From the NCBI GenBank assembly GCA_001465015.1, contig LNEO01000237.1, positions 1-57,223 of the forward strand: 57,223 bases of DNA, given 5' to 3'. The stretch's first letter is position 1. Each line of letters starts with the position of its first letter. Made by a program: the position numbers and the translations under genes. This stretch comes from Deltaproteobacteria bacterium Ga0077539. GTDB lineage: Bacteria; Myxococcota_A; Polyangia; Polyangiales; Ga0077539. Positions 42,258 to 51,093 of this stretch are shown one piece after another. The notes under the pieces are model-generated. The model did not search any database. It saw nothing but the letters and a program-made list of their open reading frames with translations, and was not told the DNA's origin.

Positions 42258-44120
42258 TCACATCCCGCGCAGCGTGCTCTCGCTCTCGATGCGTCGCGAG
42301 GCCCCCATCATGGCTCTCGTGACTGCTGCGCGCGCGGCCGGCGGGATCGGGAGGACCAGCTCGACGTTGCGGTCCTGCGCGGTGCCTCGGTGCTCGCCAG
42401 CCCAGCCGCTCATGAAGTCCATCAGCGTGAGCCGTCGGAAGCGGCGCTCCATGCAGTCCATCGTGTCGTAGTCGATCATCGTTCCGAAGATCGAGAGCGT
42501 CCCGTTGTCGTTGGCGACGAGCTCGACGATGCGACCCTGCGAGGGCCAGTCCGCGATCGAGCCAGACTGAACCTCCCAGAAGCCCGGCCGCGCCGCATCG
42601 GGTCCGCGGATCGCTCGAATCCGGACCATGTGCTGATGCCCGACCATCCACATGAACATGTTGGGAAAGCCCACGATCAGGTTGCGCAGGTCGTCCTCGG
42701 ACACCGCGTCGCTCACGGGCAGACCGATCTCGCCGTTCTGTCGGTCGATCGAGTCGAGCGGGTGGTGCGACACCATCATCATCAGGACGCCGTCTCGCGT
42801 GCCGCGCTCGAGCTCGGGGCGCAAGAACCCGTCGACCACAGATCGACGAATGAGCCCCTTGGAGCCGCCGGTGGGATCGCTCGTGTCGAACCCGATCAGG
42901 CGCAACACACCAGGAATCAAGTCGCGTGTATAATGAGCGCCGAAACGCAGGTCCGGCGTCGCGGGATACCCGTGCCCCACCGGGCCTTCGCCCGAGGTCG
43001 AGTGCGTAAAGAGCTCGCGCACGATCTCCGCGCGCTCGAGCGGTCTGCGGTTGGGGTCGGGCGCGACGCGCCCTCGCACGACCGGCGCGTAGTACTGCGA
43101 ATAGTCGCGCGTCCCGCCGACGGAGTTGTCGCCCGCCGCCGTCGCGCGGTTACCCGTGTCCGGCACGCTGAGGCCGGTGATCATCACGTCGTGATTTCCC
43201 GGCACGTACATCCACGGAGCGGGAAAGGCCACTGCGTCGAAGGGATCCTTCGGGTCGTTGTTGGGCCCCGGCACCGGGTCGTCGTCCGCGCCCGAGTCGA
43301 AGTGCACGCCGCGATGGCCGTCCATCACTTCGATGAACCAACGCAGCTCGTTGAGCTGCCCCGAGTCCGCGCAGTCGCCGGCGAACACCCCGAAATCAAA
43401 GGGCCGCATGCTCCGTCGCTCGAGCGACGCGAGCGTGCGGTTGACCGCGGACATCACGCGAGGGATGTACGCTTCTTGCGGTCGATTTCCCGCGCCGATG
43501 AGGGGATTGTCCGTCGCTGCGAGGCGCGTGGGCGACTCGTCGTCGGTGAGCTGAAAGTCTGAGATCTGCACGAAGTACGCGAGCGATCCGCGCATCGCGG
43601 GGGTCGCGGTCGACCCGCCGAAGTCGCGACGAACGACGCGGTTTTCGCCAGCGCCGCGACGGTACCGATCGAGCCCGCGCATGCGGTAGTCGCGCTCGCC
43701 GCTCTCGCTCGACGGGTTGGTGAGCGGGTTGGCGACGCTGACGCGAATCGCCTCGGGAACCACCGTTCCCAAAAGCGTCGACGGGACCGGCATCAGGTCG
43801 TTGGGGCCGCCTGGTTCGGTGTCTTCGCACCGCGGAAGCAGCAGCCGACCGCCGTCGCGAAAGGTCACGTCCGAGACGAACACGCCCGAGTCGGTCACGA
43901 CGCCCGTGTCGGCGATTCCCGTATCGCCGATGCCGGTGTCGACCGTGGGAACGTCTTCGGCGCCGAGGTCGTTGACGACGTCTTCGCCCGTCGAAGCGTC
44001 AGCGTCGCTCGCTGGCGTCCTGCGATCGGTCGGCACATCGCCGGGCATCTCCATCCCGCCGGAGCACGCCGACAGCGCGGCGGACAACAAGAAGACACCA
44101 GAAAGATACGTCTTCGCCAT
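42258..44120 (-). CDS. Metallophosphoesterase lipoprotein
   Basis: A 620-aa exported enzyme. Signal MAKTYLSGVFLLSAALSACS with lipobox LSAC; linker with DTG repeats (VDTGIGDTGIADTGVVTDSG) to about residue 85. The calcineurin-like catalytic core has all blocks in order: QISDFQL (Asp, about 193), FAGDCAD (Asp), YVPGNHD (Asn-His), MVSHHPLD (His) and MVGHQHMVRI (His). This fold hydrolyses phosphomonoesters or diesters with two metal ions. Some relatives are cell-surface phosphodiesterases. It lies convergent to the Cys-rich lipoprotein gene and at the end of a long minus-strand gene run. The substrate is unknown. Confidence 0.85.
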   Translation of the reverse strand: MAKTYLSGVFLLSAALSACSGGMEMPGDVPTDRRTPASDADASTGEDVVNDLGAEDVPTVDTGIGDTGIADTGVVTDSGVFVSDVTFRDGGRLLLPRCEDTEPGGPNDLMPVPSTLLGTVVPEAIRVSVANPLTNPSSESGERDYRMRGLDRYRRGAGENRVVRRDFGGSTATPAMRGSLAYFVQISDFQLTDDESPTRLAATDNPLIGAGNRPQEAYIPRVMSAVNRTLASLERRSMRPFDFGVFAGDCADSGQLNELRWFIEVMDGHRGVHFDSGADDDPVPGPNNDPKDPFDAVAFPAPWMYVPGNHDVMITGLSVPDTGNRATAAGDNSVGGTRDYSQYYAPVVRGRVAPDPNRRPLERAEIVRELFTHSTSGEGPVGHGYPATPDLRFGAHYTRDLIPGVLRLIGFDTSDPTGGSKGLIRRSVVDGFLRPELERGTRDGVLMMMVSHHPLDSIDRQNGEIGLPVSDAVSEDDLRNLIVGFPNMFMWMVGHQHMVRIRAIRGPDAARPGFWEVQSGSIADWPSQGRIVELVANDNGTLSIFGTMIDYDTMDCMERRFRRLTLMDFMSGWAGEHRGTAQDRNVELVLPIPPAARAAVTRAMMGASRRIESESTLRGM

Positions 44121-44150
44121 GTTCGCGAGCCTAGCGCGAACCGCCTTCGC

Positions 44151-44861
44151 TTACAGCTTCGTCGCGACGACCGCGAGCGTCTGCGCAGCGTTGGTGGCGA
44201 TGACGCTGCCGTGGCCGGGGATCGCCGCGTAGAGGCCGCGGCGATTGGCGAGCTCGACGAGGGATTTTGCGACGAGATACCCCTCTGAAACCATGGCGAG
44301 CCGGGCGACCCGCGTGACCCGTGGCCCGCCGGTCGATCCGAGCAGACGCATCATCGTGCCCTGCGCTCCGCCCACGTGCGTGTGGTTGAAGAGGAGGTCG
44401 GTGAACACCAAGGCGCACCCGCGCTCGTCGCGCGCGGCGAACACGACCTCGCCGTTGGACAAGCCTTCGACTTCGATCACCGAGAGCGTCTCGTCACGGC
44501 GCAGGTCGTCGAGCGTCCCGTGGACGCGCACCTGCGCTTCGACGCGCTCTCGGGCGACGCGCGGGCAGTACACTCTCGCCTTGGGGTAGCGCTGCGAATA
44601 CGCGTGCGCGTCGAGCCGGTGCCAGCCATTGGGAACGATGATCTCCGCGGGCTCTCCCCACGCTTCGATCTCGCGCATCGAGTCGTCATCGAGCGCGATC
44701 GCGCTGTGCACGACGACTCGTCCGTCGTCGCGCTTGATGAGCGTCATTCTCCGCTCGAGCGGGATCTGCGGCTGCGCGCCGGCGACGGTCCACACCCGAT
44801 CCGAGAGCTTCTCGATGGGGCTGTGCGGAAGGACGGTCCAGGGGCGGGGTGTTTCGGCCAT
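44151..44861 (-). CDS. DUF4336-like metallo-beta-lactamase-fold protein
   Basis: A 236-aa protein with a beta-lactamase-like outline (VVVHSAIALDDDSMREIEAW, AEIIVPNGWHRLDAHAYSQ, ALVFTDLLFNHTHVGG, YAAIPGHGSVIATNA) but without the HxHxDH motif; this matches the DUF4336 branch of the superfamily. The Asn-His in LFNHTHVGG and His in PGHG could still bind a metal. Function unknown, possibly a non-canonical hydrolase. ATG 44861; 30 bases from the metallophosphoesterase start. Confidence 0.6.
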   Translation of the reverse strand: MAETPRPWTVLPHSPIEKLSDRVWTVAGAQPQIPLERRMTLIKRDDGRVVVHSAIALDDDSMREIEAWGEPAEIIVPNGWHRLDAHAYSQRYPKARVYCPRVARERVEAQVRVHGTLDDLRRDETLSVIEVEGLSNGEVVFAARDERGCALVFTDLLFNHTHVGGAQGTMMRLLGSTGGPRVTRVARLAMVSEGYLVAKSLVELANRRGLYAAIPGHGSVIATNAAQTLAVVATKL

Positions 44862-44925
44862 TGCTCGCGCTGACTGCGATACGCGCAGTTGTCCGTCGGC
44901 GCAACGAACGGCTCAGCGCCCTCGC

Positions 44926-45612
44926 TCAGCCGCCGCGACGCTTGCGCGCTTCGTCCAGCGAAATCGCAGGCCCTCTGAGCTGCGCGCCCGAACGTGCGAT
45001 CTCTTCTGGCAGCGCTCCTGGCTGCGAGCTGTGGTGCAGCCAGAGGTCCGACGCGCGGCCATCGAGCCGCAGCCCGAGCGGGAGCTCGACGGAGAGCCCT
45101 TCGCGCCGGACGCGCTCGAGCAGCGATTCGAGCACGGAGTCTGCCTCGCTTCGGTCGAGGCCGAGCTGCGACGCGCACTCGGCCCACGCGCTCGCCATCG
45201 GCTCGCCAGCGGGCGCGACGCTCGTGACCCGCAGCGCGCCGTCTGCCTCGAGCGCGGCGCGCGACCAGAGGTCGACCCATGCGCGCGCGAGGGTCGCGGC
45301 GATCTCCTGGCCGTGAGCGGCGATCGCCGCGCGCTCGTCCTCGTCGAGCGCGGCGAGGACCGCGCGAGCGCGAGCCGCGCGAGCCGCGGAGAAATCGAGC
45401 TTGTCTCGAGCCGACGGCACAACGACCGACGCGATCGCCGCGCGCGCTTCTGCGTCGAGCGCATCTCCGACTTCGCGGACGAAGACCTCGAACGCCAGCC
45501 CGTGGGCGGTCTGCGAGAGCCCCTCGACCAGCGCGGTGAGCAGCGCCTGGTCACGGGCCGCGTGGGCGCCTTCAGCGCCGAGCAACGATGGATCGAGAGG
45601 TGTTCGCGACAT
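44926..45612 (-). CDS. Unknown helical protein
   Basis: A 228-aa protein from ATG 45612 (MSRTPLDPSLLGAEGAHAAR), Ala/Glu/Arg-rich and predicted mainly helical. No signal peptide, no membrane segment, no recognisable motif. The end (AISLDEARKRRGG) is basic. It is on the minus strand between the hybrid kinase (158 bases upstream) and the DUF4336 gene (64 bases downstream), and may be in the same transcript as the latter. Coding is supported by clean frame, normal composition and the ATG. Confidence 0.6.
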   Translation of the reverse strand: MSRTPLDPSLLGAEGAHAARDQALLTALVEGLSQTAHGLAFEVFVREVGDALDAEARAAIASVVVPSARDKLDFSAARAARARAVLAALDEDERAAIAAHGQEIAATLARAWVDLWSRAALEADGALRVTSVAPAGEPMASAWAECASQLGLDRSEADSVLESLLERVRREGLSVELPLGLRLDGRASDLWLHHSSQPGALPEEIARSGAQLRGPAISLDEARKRRGG

Positions 45613-45770
45613 GGCAGTAGGCCGATGGTGACCCGAGTGGACTGGCGGCGCGGGCTCCGCTAGCAGAGTGTAGCGCAACGGGGCGAACCGTGATCGCCGC
45701 CGGCGCCTGTGGATCCTGTGCGACCGTGCAGATCGCCGCGCAGGGCCGATGGTGACAGCGCCTCCGATGC

Positions 45771-47693
45771 TCAGCGGGGATCGATGACCTCGCGGAGCTG
45801 CTCTGCGGTAAACGGCTTCTCGAGACACGGAACCTCGTTGTCTCTGAGAAACTTGAAGACCCTCGGACTGAACGATCCGCCCGTCATGAACACGAAGCGC
45901 TCGTGTGATCCGTTCGCGAGGGCGCGGGCCTGATCGAACACGTCCATCCCCGAGATGTCCGGGAGCATCATGTCGCACAGGACCAGGTCGTACCGAACAT
46001 CGCCGCGGAGCTTCTCGACCGCGTCGTGGCCGTTGATGACCAGCTCGACGTCGTGCTCGTCCTGGAGCTGCAGCTCGATCGACCGCGCCAGGAGCGTCTC
46101 GTCATCGACGACGAGCACGCGCCGTCGACGGGGACGCGAGAGGCGCTTTCGTCGCTCGGTGCCCGACTCGCGCGGCGCGGGCTCGGACGACCGAGGCAAG
46201 AGCACGCGAAACGTCGTTCCGCGGCCGCGTTGGCTCTCGACGGTGATCTCACCGCCGAACGCGGTGACGAGGCCGTGGCAGACCGAGAGGCCGAGCCCGG
46301 TTCCGACGCCAGAGGAGCGCGTCGTGAAAAACGGCTCGAAGACCCGCGGCAGGTGCTCGGCGTCGATGCCTTCTCCGGTGTCCGACACCTCGCCGCACAC
46401 GCGCCCGTCGGGAGCCTCGAAAACACGCACACGAATTTCGTTGGACGACGGCGACCCGTCGCCGATCCCCTGCGCGGCGTTGATGATGAGATTGAGAAAC
46501 ACCTGCGCGAGCCGCCCCTCGTCGGCCCACACCGCGCGCGTCGGCTGGTAGTCGCGCAGGATCCTCGCTCGGCCGCGGATCAGCGGGTGCGCCATGGTCA
46601 AGGCCGCCTCGATCGCGCGCTCGAGAAACACGTTCTCCCGCGACTCGTCGCCGCCGCGCGAGAAGGTCTTGAGGTCCCTCACGATCGTCTGGACCCGCTC
46701 GGCGCCGTCCCGCGCGTGCTCGAGCGACTCGCTGATCCTGCCGCGCGCTTCGAGGTCGGGCAGGTCCACGGCGCACTCGGCGAAGCGCTTGCGCGCGAAC
46801 TCGAGGTTGCTCAGCACATACGCGAGGGGGTTGTTGATTTCATGGGCCACGCCCGCGGCCAGCGTTCCCACTGACGCGAGGCGGTCGGACTGCGCGAGGC
46901 GCGCTTGGAGCTTTCGTCGCTCGGTGACGTCTTCGACGATGCCGACGCCCCCCTGCACCGAGCCGTCTTCGCCGCGGACTGGGGCGAAATCCACGCGGAC
47001 GATCGATCGACGCCCCGCGGTGACCGAGACGTACTCGCCGTCGTACCGCGCTCGCTCGCCAGAGAGCGCCTTCTTCAGCTTCTCGACCAGCTGCTCGTTC
47101 GGGAGCGTCGCGATGTCCAGGCCGATGATCGCCTTGCGCGACGAGCCGAGGATCGAGACGAACGCGTCGTTGCAGGTCGTCAGGACGCCGCGGGCGTCGT
47201 AGTGAAACATTCCGAGCGGGGCGTTTTCGAAGGCCAACTGGTGCGCGTCCGACTCGGGGAGCGCCTCGACTTTGCGCTCTTCGAGGTCGTGCAAGGCCGA
47301 GTGCGCTGAGCGAAGAACGAGCGTCGCCCCTCCGTCGCTCGAGCGGCCGACGGTCATGGCGAACTCGACCTCGACCTTCGCTTCTCCCACTCGAACGAGC
47401 GCGACGCGCAGCGGCGAGGGAGCCGCGAGCTCGGCGCGCGACCGAATCGCGTCAACGACGTCGGGGCCGAGTCGCTTGAGCAACCGCTCGGGCAAGAGCT
47501 CGCTCAGCGGGCGACCCCGGATCGCGCTCGCTGAATACCCGGTCGCAAGCTCGAACGGCTTGTTGCTGAACTCGATGGTCCCCGCCCGAGTCACCACGAC
47601 CAACGCGTCGGGAACGGCCTCGAGAGGCTCCCACGAATCGCCTGGACGTCTTGAAGAAGCGCGCTCGAGCTCCGCGATGTCGTCGCCGCTCAA
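45771..47693 (-). CDS. PAS-PAS hybrid histidine kinase with C-terminal receiver
   Basis: A 640-aa cytoplasmic sensor kinase. Two PAS domains (about residues 20-130, PDALVVVTRAGTIEFSNKPF, and 150-265, AFENAPLGMFHYDARGVLTT) sense an unknown signal. H-box ASVGTLAAGVAHEINNPLAY with His near 291; N box LNLIINAAQGIGDG; G boxes SDTGEGID and GTGLGLSVCHGLV. The receiver (about 525-638) has LVVDDETLLA, phospho-acceptor Asp in VLCDMMLPD and Lys in CLEKPFTAEQ. No membrane segments. ATG overlaps the upstream TGA (ATGA), so it is translated with the unknown gene before it. Confidence 0.95.
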   Translation of the reverse strand: MSGDDIAELERASSRRPGDSWEPLEAVPDALVVVTRAGTIEFSNKPFELATGYSASAIRGRPLSELLPERLLKRLGPDVVDAIRSRAELAAPSPLRVALVRVGEAKVEVEFAMTVGRSSDGGATLVLRSAHSALHDLEERKVEALPESDAHQLAFENAPLGMFHYDARGVLTTCNDAFVSILGSSRKAIIGLDIATLPNEQLVEKLKKALSGERARYDGEYVSVTAGRRSIVRVDFAPVRGEDGSVQGGVGIVEDVTERRKLQARLAQSDRLASVGTLAAGVAHEINNPLAYVLSNLEFARKRFAECAVDLPDLEARGRISESLEHARDGAERVQTIVRDLKTFSRGGDESRENVFLERAIEAALTMAHPLIRGRARILRDYQPTRAVWADEGRLAQVFLNLIINAAQGIGDGSPSSNEIRVRVFEAPDGRVCGEVSDTGEGIDAEHLPRVFEPFFTTRSSGVGTGLGLSVCHGLVTAFGGEITVESQRGRGTTFRVLLPRSSEPAPRESGTERRKRLSRPRRRRVLVVDDETLLARSIELQLQDEHDVELVINGHDAVEKLRGDVRYDLVLCDMMLPDISGMDVFDQARALANGSHERFVFMTGGSFSPRVFKFLRDNEVPCLEKPFTAEQLREVIDPR

Positions 47694-48547
47694 GGTTCCT
47701 CCCCTTGGTTCAACGCCACGACTCGTTCAATCGACAGCGATGGTAACAGCCGAAAGCTGCCGATCGCCAGCGGTCGAGAGAACCAAAGTCGCTCGATCAG
47801 CGCGGCCCTTCGCTGCGACTGCGACGCGTATATCCGCAGAAGCACAACGCTTTGCGCCCCTCGCGCCGCGTCATCGCGCGCCGACGTCGCGCCTGCGCTG
47901 CGATCGAGGCTCTCTGCGTCGCCTCGCGTGCTGAGCACCCAGCGGACGTCTGCTCCCATGCTTCGCTGGGTCGCGCTGTGATCGTAGCCGGCGCCGAGCA
48001 TCAGCACCGGCGCGCGATCGGCCGGTGAATACTCGTCTCGAACCGCTCGCGTTCGCGCCGCGCCGCTGGCGTCGTCCGTCCGCTCGGTGTCCTCGGCGAA
48101 GAGCTGCACTTCGAATCCCCCGTGCGGAGCCCGCTGAACGAGCGGCGCGGACGGATGCCAGACGCCGAAGCGCCCGTCCCAGCGCGACGGATCGACGCCC
48201 GCGAGATCCTCGCGGCCCGCCACGACGACGCGCGCCGCGCTGGCTCCGTGAGCGAGCGAGCGAGCGAACTGCCTCGCGAGCGCGAAGGACTCGTCGTCGC
48301 CGTACGCGGTCCGCGAGCCGGTCTCGACCATCCACGTCGGCAGCCGTCGAAAGGTCGCGTCGCGGAGCGTGACGGCCTCGAGCCACTCGCGCAGCGCGAG
48401 CACCGCCGTCGGGTCGTGCCGCGCGACGCTCCGAAGATCCGCGGGATCGCCCCACGCCCGCTTGCGCGCTCGGGTGATCGCAGCCTCTGCGGCGGTCTGC
48501 CAGCGACCGACGTGCGCGATCTGAAGAAACGGACGGGCGTCGCGCAC
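47690..48547 (-). CDS. Unknown protein in a sigma factor/hybrid kinase operon
   Basis: A 285-aa protein from GTG 48547, three bases after the sigma factor stop and overlapping the kinase start. No known family. It has no signal peptide; it opens RDARPFLQIAHVGRWQTAAE and has two regions of alternating strands and helices (GGFEVQLFAEDTERTDD, PVLMLGAGYDHSATQ, VVLLRIYASQSQRRAALIE). Position between a sigma factor and a kinase suggests a regulatory or sensing partner. Coding is supported by its tight coupling to both neighbours. Confidence 0.7.
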   Translation of the reverse strand: MRDARPFLQIAHVGRWQTAAEAAITRARKRAWGDPADLRSVARHDPTAVLALREWLEAVTLRDATFRRLPTWMVETGSRTAYGDDESFALARQFARSLAHGASAARVVVAGREDLAGVDPSRWDGRFGVWHPSAPLVQRAPHGGFEVQLFAEDTERTDDASGAARTRAVRDEYSPADRAPVLMLGAGYDHSATQRSMGADVRWVLSTRGDAESLDRSAGATSARDDAARGAQSVVLLRIYASQSQRRAALIERLWFSRPLAIGSFRLLPSLSIERVVALNQGEEP

Positions 48548-48550
48548 GCG

Positions 48551-49168
48551 TTACTCCTCGTCGAGCAGCTCGCGGAGCGGGCTGTCCCCGAGCCGCTCGC
48601 GCAGGCGCTCGAGCAGCCGCGATCGGGCTCGGCTCAGCCGCTGTCGATCTTTGTCTGGCATTCGACCCTCGACTCGTTCGCCGTCGCGCTCGGCCGCGAG
48701 CAGAAGCGCCTCTCGATCGTTGGGCGCGAGGGACTCGAGGATTTCGCTGGTCACGCGAAGGAGCTCGGCGGTCTGCAGCGCGCGGTCCGACGGGCGCTCG
48801 TGCGAGATGACCGACTCGGGTTCTGACTCGACCGGCTCGTCCGCTCGTCCGCGAACGCGCGCGCGAAAGAGGTCGGCGACTCGCCTGCGAAGGATCGTCC
48901 GCGCGAGCCGCACGAGGTGCGTGCGGTCCTCCTCGCTCTCGGGCGGCGCGGCGTCGAGCCAGGACTGCGGAATCCCTTCGCCTCCCTCACCGATTCGATT
49001 GGCGAGGTCCGCGAGGGCCTCTTGCACGAGATCTTCGTGCCTCGTCCTGAGCGCAGGAAGTCTACGGCGAACGTCGACGAGCAACGTCGCGCGAAGCTCA
49101 ACCATCGCCCGCCGCCAATACGGCGCATCGTCGTCTCTCGGTGCCATGCTCGCGGCGCGCCCGGGCAT
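48551..49168 (-). CDS. ECF-like sigma factor with shortened region 4
   Basis: A 205-aa protein from ATG 49168 (a later ATG at 49147 is possible). Sigma region 2-like helices are seen (RHEDLVQEALADLANRIGE; VRLARTILRRRVADLFRAR). Region 4 begins as expected (ILESLAPNDREALLLAAERD) but the helix-turn-helix is short: ERVEGRMPDKDRQRLSRARS replaces a normal 24-residue segment by about 17 residues, so recognition of the -35 box may be altered. Part of the chain kinase, sigma, unknown, hybrid kinase. It could be a true ECF factor with unusual promoter choice or a regulator derived from one. No anti-sigma factor is recognised. Confidence 0.7.
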   Translation of the reverse strand: MPGRAASMAPRDDDAPYWRRAMVELRATLLVDVRRRLPALRTRHEDLVQEALADLANRIGEGGEGIPQSWLDAAPPESEEDRTHLVRLARTILRRRVADLFRARVRGRADEPVESEPESVISHERPSDRALQTAELLRVTSEILESLAPNDREALLLAAERDGERVEGRMPDKDRQRLSRARSRLLERLRERLGDSPLRELLDEE

Positions 49169-49269
49169 GCTCTCAGATCACCCGCGCCGAATCTACAGCC
49201 TACTCGCCCTCTCTGTTCGCCGTTCACAGCGCCCAGCGGGCCGCTCGTGGGCCGTGTCTTGCGCTGCGA

Positions 49270-50928
49270 TCAGCGGCAGCACCAGGTGGCGTACAGCGCG
49301 TCCGGATCGACGCGAAGCCCGGCGTCCACGCATCGCGCGTCCCGCGCGCGCTGCGAGAGCGAGGCGCGAAGCGTGGGCAAAGAGCGCTGGATCTCTTGCT
49401 CGAGCATCGCTCTGTCGCGATCGAGGTGTCCCTGCTGCTCCTCGACGCTCCGCGAGGCGGTGGCCTGCTGCGTCGGGTCCGAGATCCTGCCGACCATCGA
49501 GCGCTCGAGGCGGATCCTTCGCGCTCGTTCGTCCAGGTGAAGCGCGGCTCTGCGCTCGAGGATCCAGTCGGGGACGAGCTGCCAGGGATGGGTCGCTCCT
49601 CGCTGGGTGCACAGCGCTTGCGCTGCAGCGAATCGACGGACGACGAAGCCTGCCACGAGCGGAGCGGCGCCTTGCATGGCGGGCGCGGCGCTCGGGTTGC
49701 TCGCGTCGGACTCCGTCCGCGGCCGAAGGGTAACGGGCTCGACGCGCGCCTCGCGAGCGGCGTCGCGCAGCGCGAGTCCGCCTTCGCTCTCCTGGCGCGC
49801 GGCGGCGCGGGCGTCCGTTGCAGTCGCGTTGGAGTCCGCTCCGCCATCGAGCGCGCGCGCGCCTCCGTCATCCACCGCTGCGCCGCTGTCCGATCGCGCG
49901 AGGGAGATCCGCAGCGTGGGGAGCGGCGCGCTCTCGCCGGTCGAGAAGTACGGGCGAGCGATCCACGCGACGGACGCGGCGGACACCGCGGCGACCCCGA
50001 CCATCGCCGCGATGGCGGACCTCGAGCGAGGCAGATCGCGAGGCATGCGCGGGTCGGTCATGACGCGCTCGAACGCGTCGAACGCCTCGCCCGCGTCTCG
50101 GTAGCGCTCGTCGATCTTGCGCGAAACGCAGCGGGCGAACCAGGGGTCGAACCCGGGAGGAAGCGCGTCTTTGCAGCGGAGCTCGAGCGCGCGCTGACTG
50201 GCGGGCACGAGCGGCTCGACCATCTTCTCGTAGAGCACGGCGTCGGCGGGAAAGGTCTTTCGCCAATACGGCTTCGCCGTGAGCACCCAGAACATCAAGA
50301 GCCCGAGCGCCCACACGTCGGTCGCGGGGTTGATGCGCTCGCGGCGCACTTGTTCGGGCGCCATCCACAGCGGCGAGCCGATCACGGAGGTGACCGTGAC
50401 GCTGGTCTCGAACTCTTCGAGCGCCGTCGCGATGCCGAAATCCAGGAGCTTGACGACCTCGAGGCCTCCCACGCTCGCTGAGCGCGCGACGAAGATGTTC
50501 TCGGGCTTGAGGTCTCGGTGGACGACGCCGGCTTCGTGCGCAGCCGCCAGGGCGTGGCAGAGCTGCCTCGCGAGGTCGAGCGCCTCGAGCCGACCGAACG
50601 CGCCGTCGCGGTCGACGCGCTTCTTGAGGGTCTCTCCTTCGAGCAGCTCCATCGCGATCCACGGAGCGCCCTCGTCGGGGTCGATCCCTGCGGCGATCAC
50701 CCGCGTGATGTGCTCGCTGGCGACCTTGGAGACAACGAGCGCCTCGCGCTCGAATCGCTCGCGGGCGCGGCCATCCTCCCAGAGCCCCGCGCGAAGGACT
50801 TTGAGCGCGCGGAGCTGCCCCGTCGAGCACTGCTCGACGCGGTAGACCGTGCCCATCCCGCCCTCGGCGAGCCGGGCGAGCACGCGCCATTCACCGGCGA
50901 AAATCGAGCCGATCGCGAGGGACGCCAT
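49270..50928 (-). CDS. Transmembrane Ser/Thr protein kinase
   Basis: A 552-aa PknB-type kinase from ATG 50928. Kinase domain about residues 13-280: LAEGGMGTVYRVEQ (Gly loop), ALKVLRAG (Lys), HRDLKPENIFVAR (catalytic Asp), LLDFGIATALEE (DFG), GSPLWMAPEQVRR. One membrane helix follows (AAMVGVAAVSAASVAWIAR, about 320-338). The ~210-residue outer part has Ser/Asp/Ala linkers, then Arg-rich helices (LERRAALHLDERARRIRLER) and Cys at the end, with no known sensor domain. Upstream of the sigma factor gene by 101 bases on the same strand. Substrates unknown; an FHA protein elsewhere in the window could be a reader. Confidence 0.9.
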   Translation of the reverse strand: MASLAIGSIFAGEWRVLARLAEGGMGTVYRVEQCSTGQLRALKVLRAGLWEDGRARERFEREALVVSKVASEHITRVIAAGIDPDEGAPWIAMELLEGETLKKRVDRDGAFGRLEALDLARQLCHALAAAHEAGVVHRDLKPENIFVARSASVGGLEVVKLLDFGIATALEEFETSVTVTSVIGSPLWMAPEQVRRERINPATDVWALGLLMFWVLTAKPYWRKTFPADAVLYEKMVEPLVPASQRALELRCKDALPPGFDPWFARCVSRKIDERYRDAGEAFDAFERVMTDPRMPRDLPRSRSAIAAMVGVAAVSAASVAWIARPYFSTGESAPLPTLRISLARSDSGAAVDDGGARALDGGADSNATATDARAAARQESEGGLALRDAAREARVEPVTLRPRTESDASNPSAAPAMQGAAPLVAGFVVRRFAAAQALCTQRGATHPWQLVPDWILERRAALHLDERARRIRLERSMVGRISDPTQQATASRSVEEQQGHLDRDRAMLEQEIQRSLPTLRASLSQRARDARCVDAGLRVDPDALYATWCCR

Positions 50929-51093
50929 CGTGATCCTATCGCGACGATGGGTTTCTGGGAGGACATGCGAGATCGAGATCACACATGTTTTCAGTGGGTG
51001 AGCGGTGGAGCATGTCACCAACTCGAAGCGAGGCTGTTGGTCGAGCTTCCGTTCTTAGCACCGTTCGCAGGGCGGCGCCGTGAAGAGCGTCCA

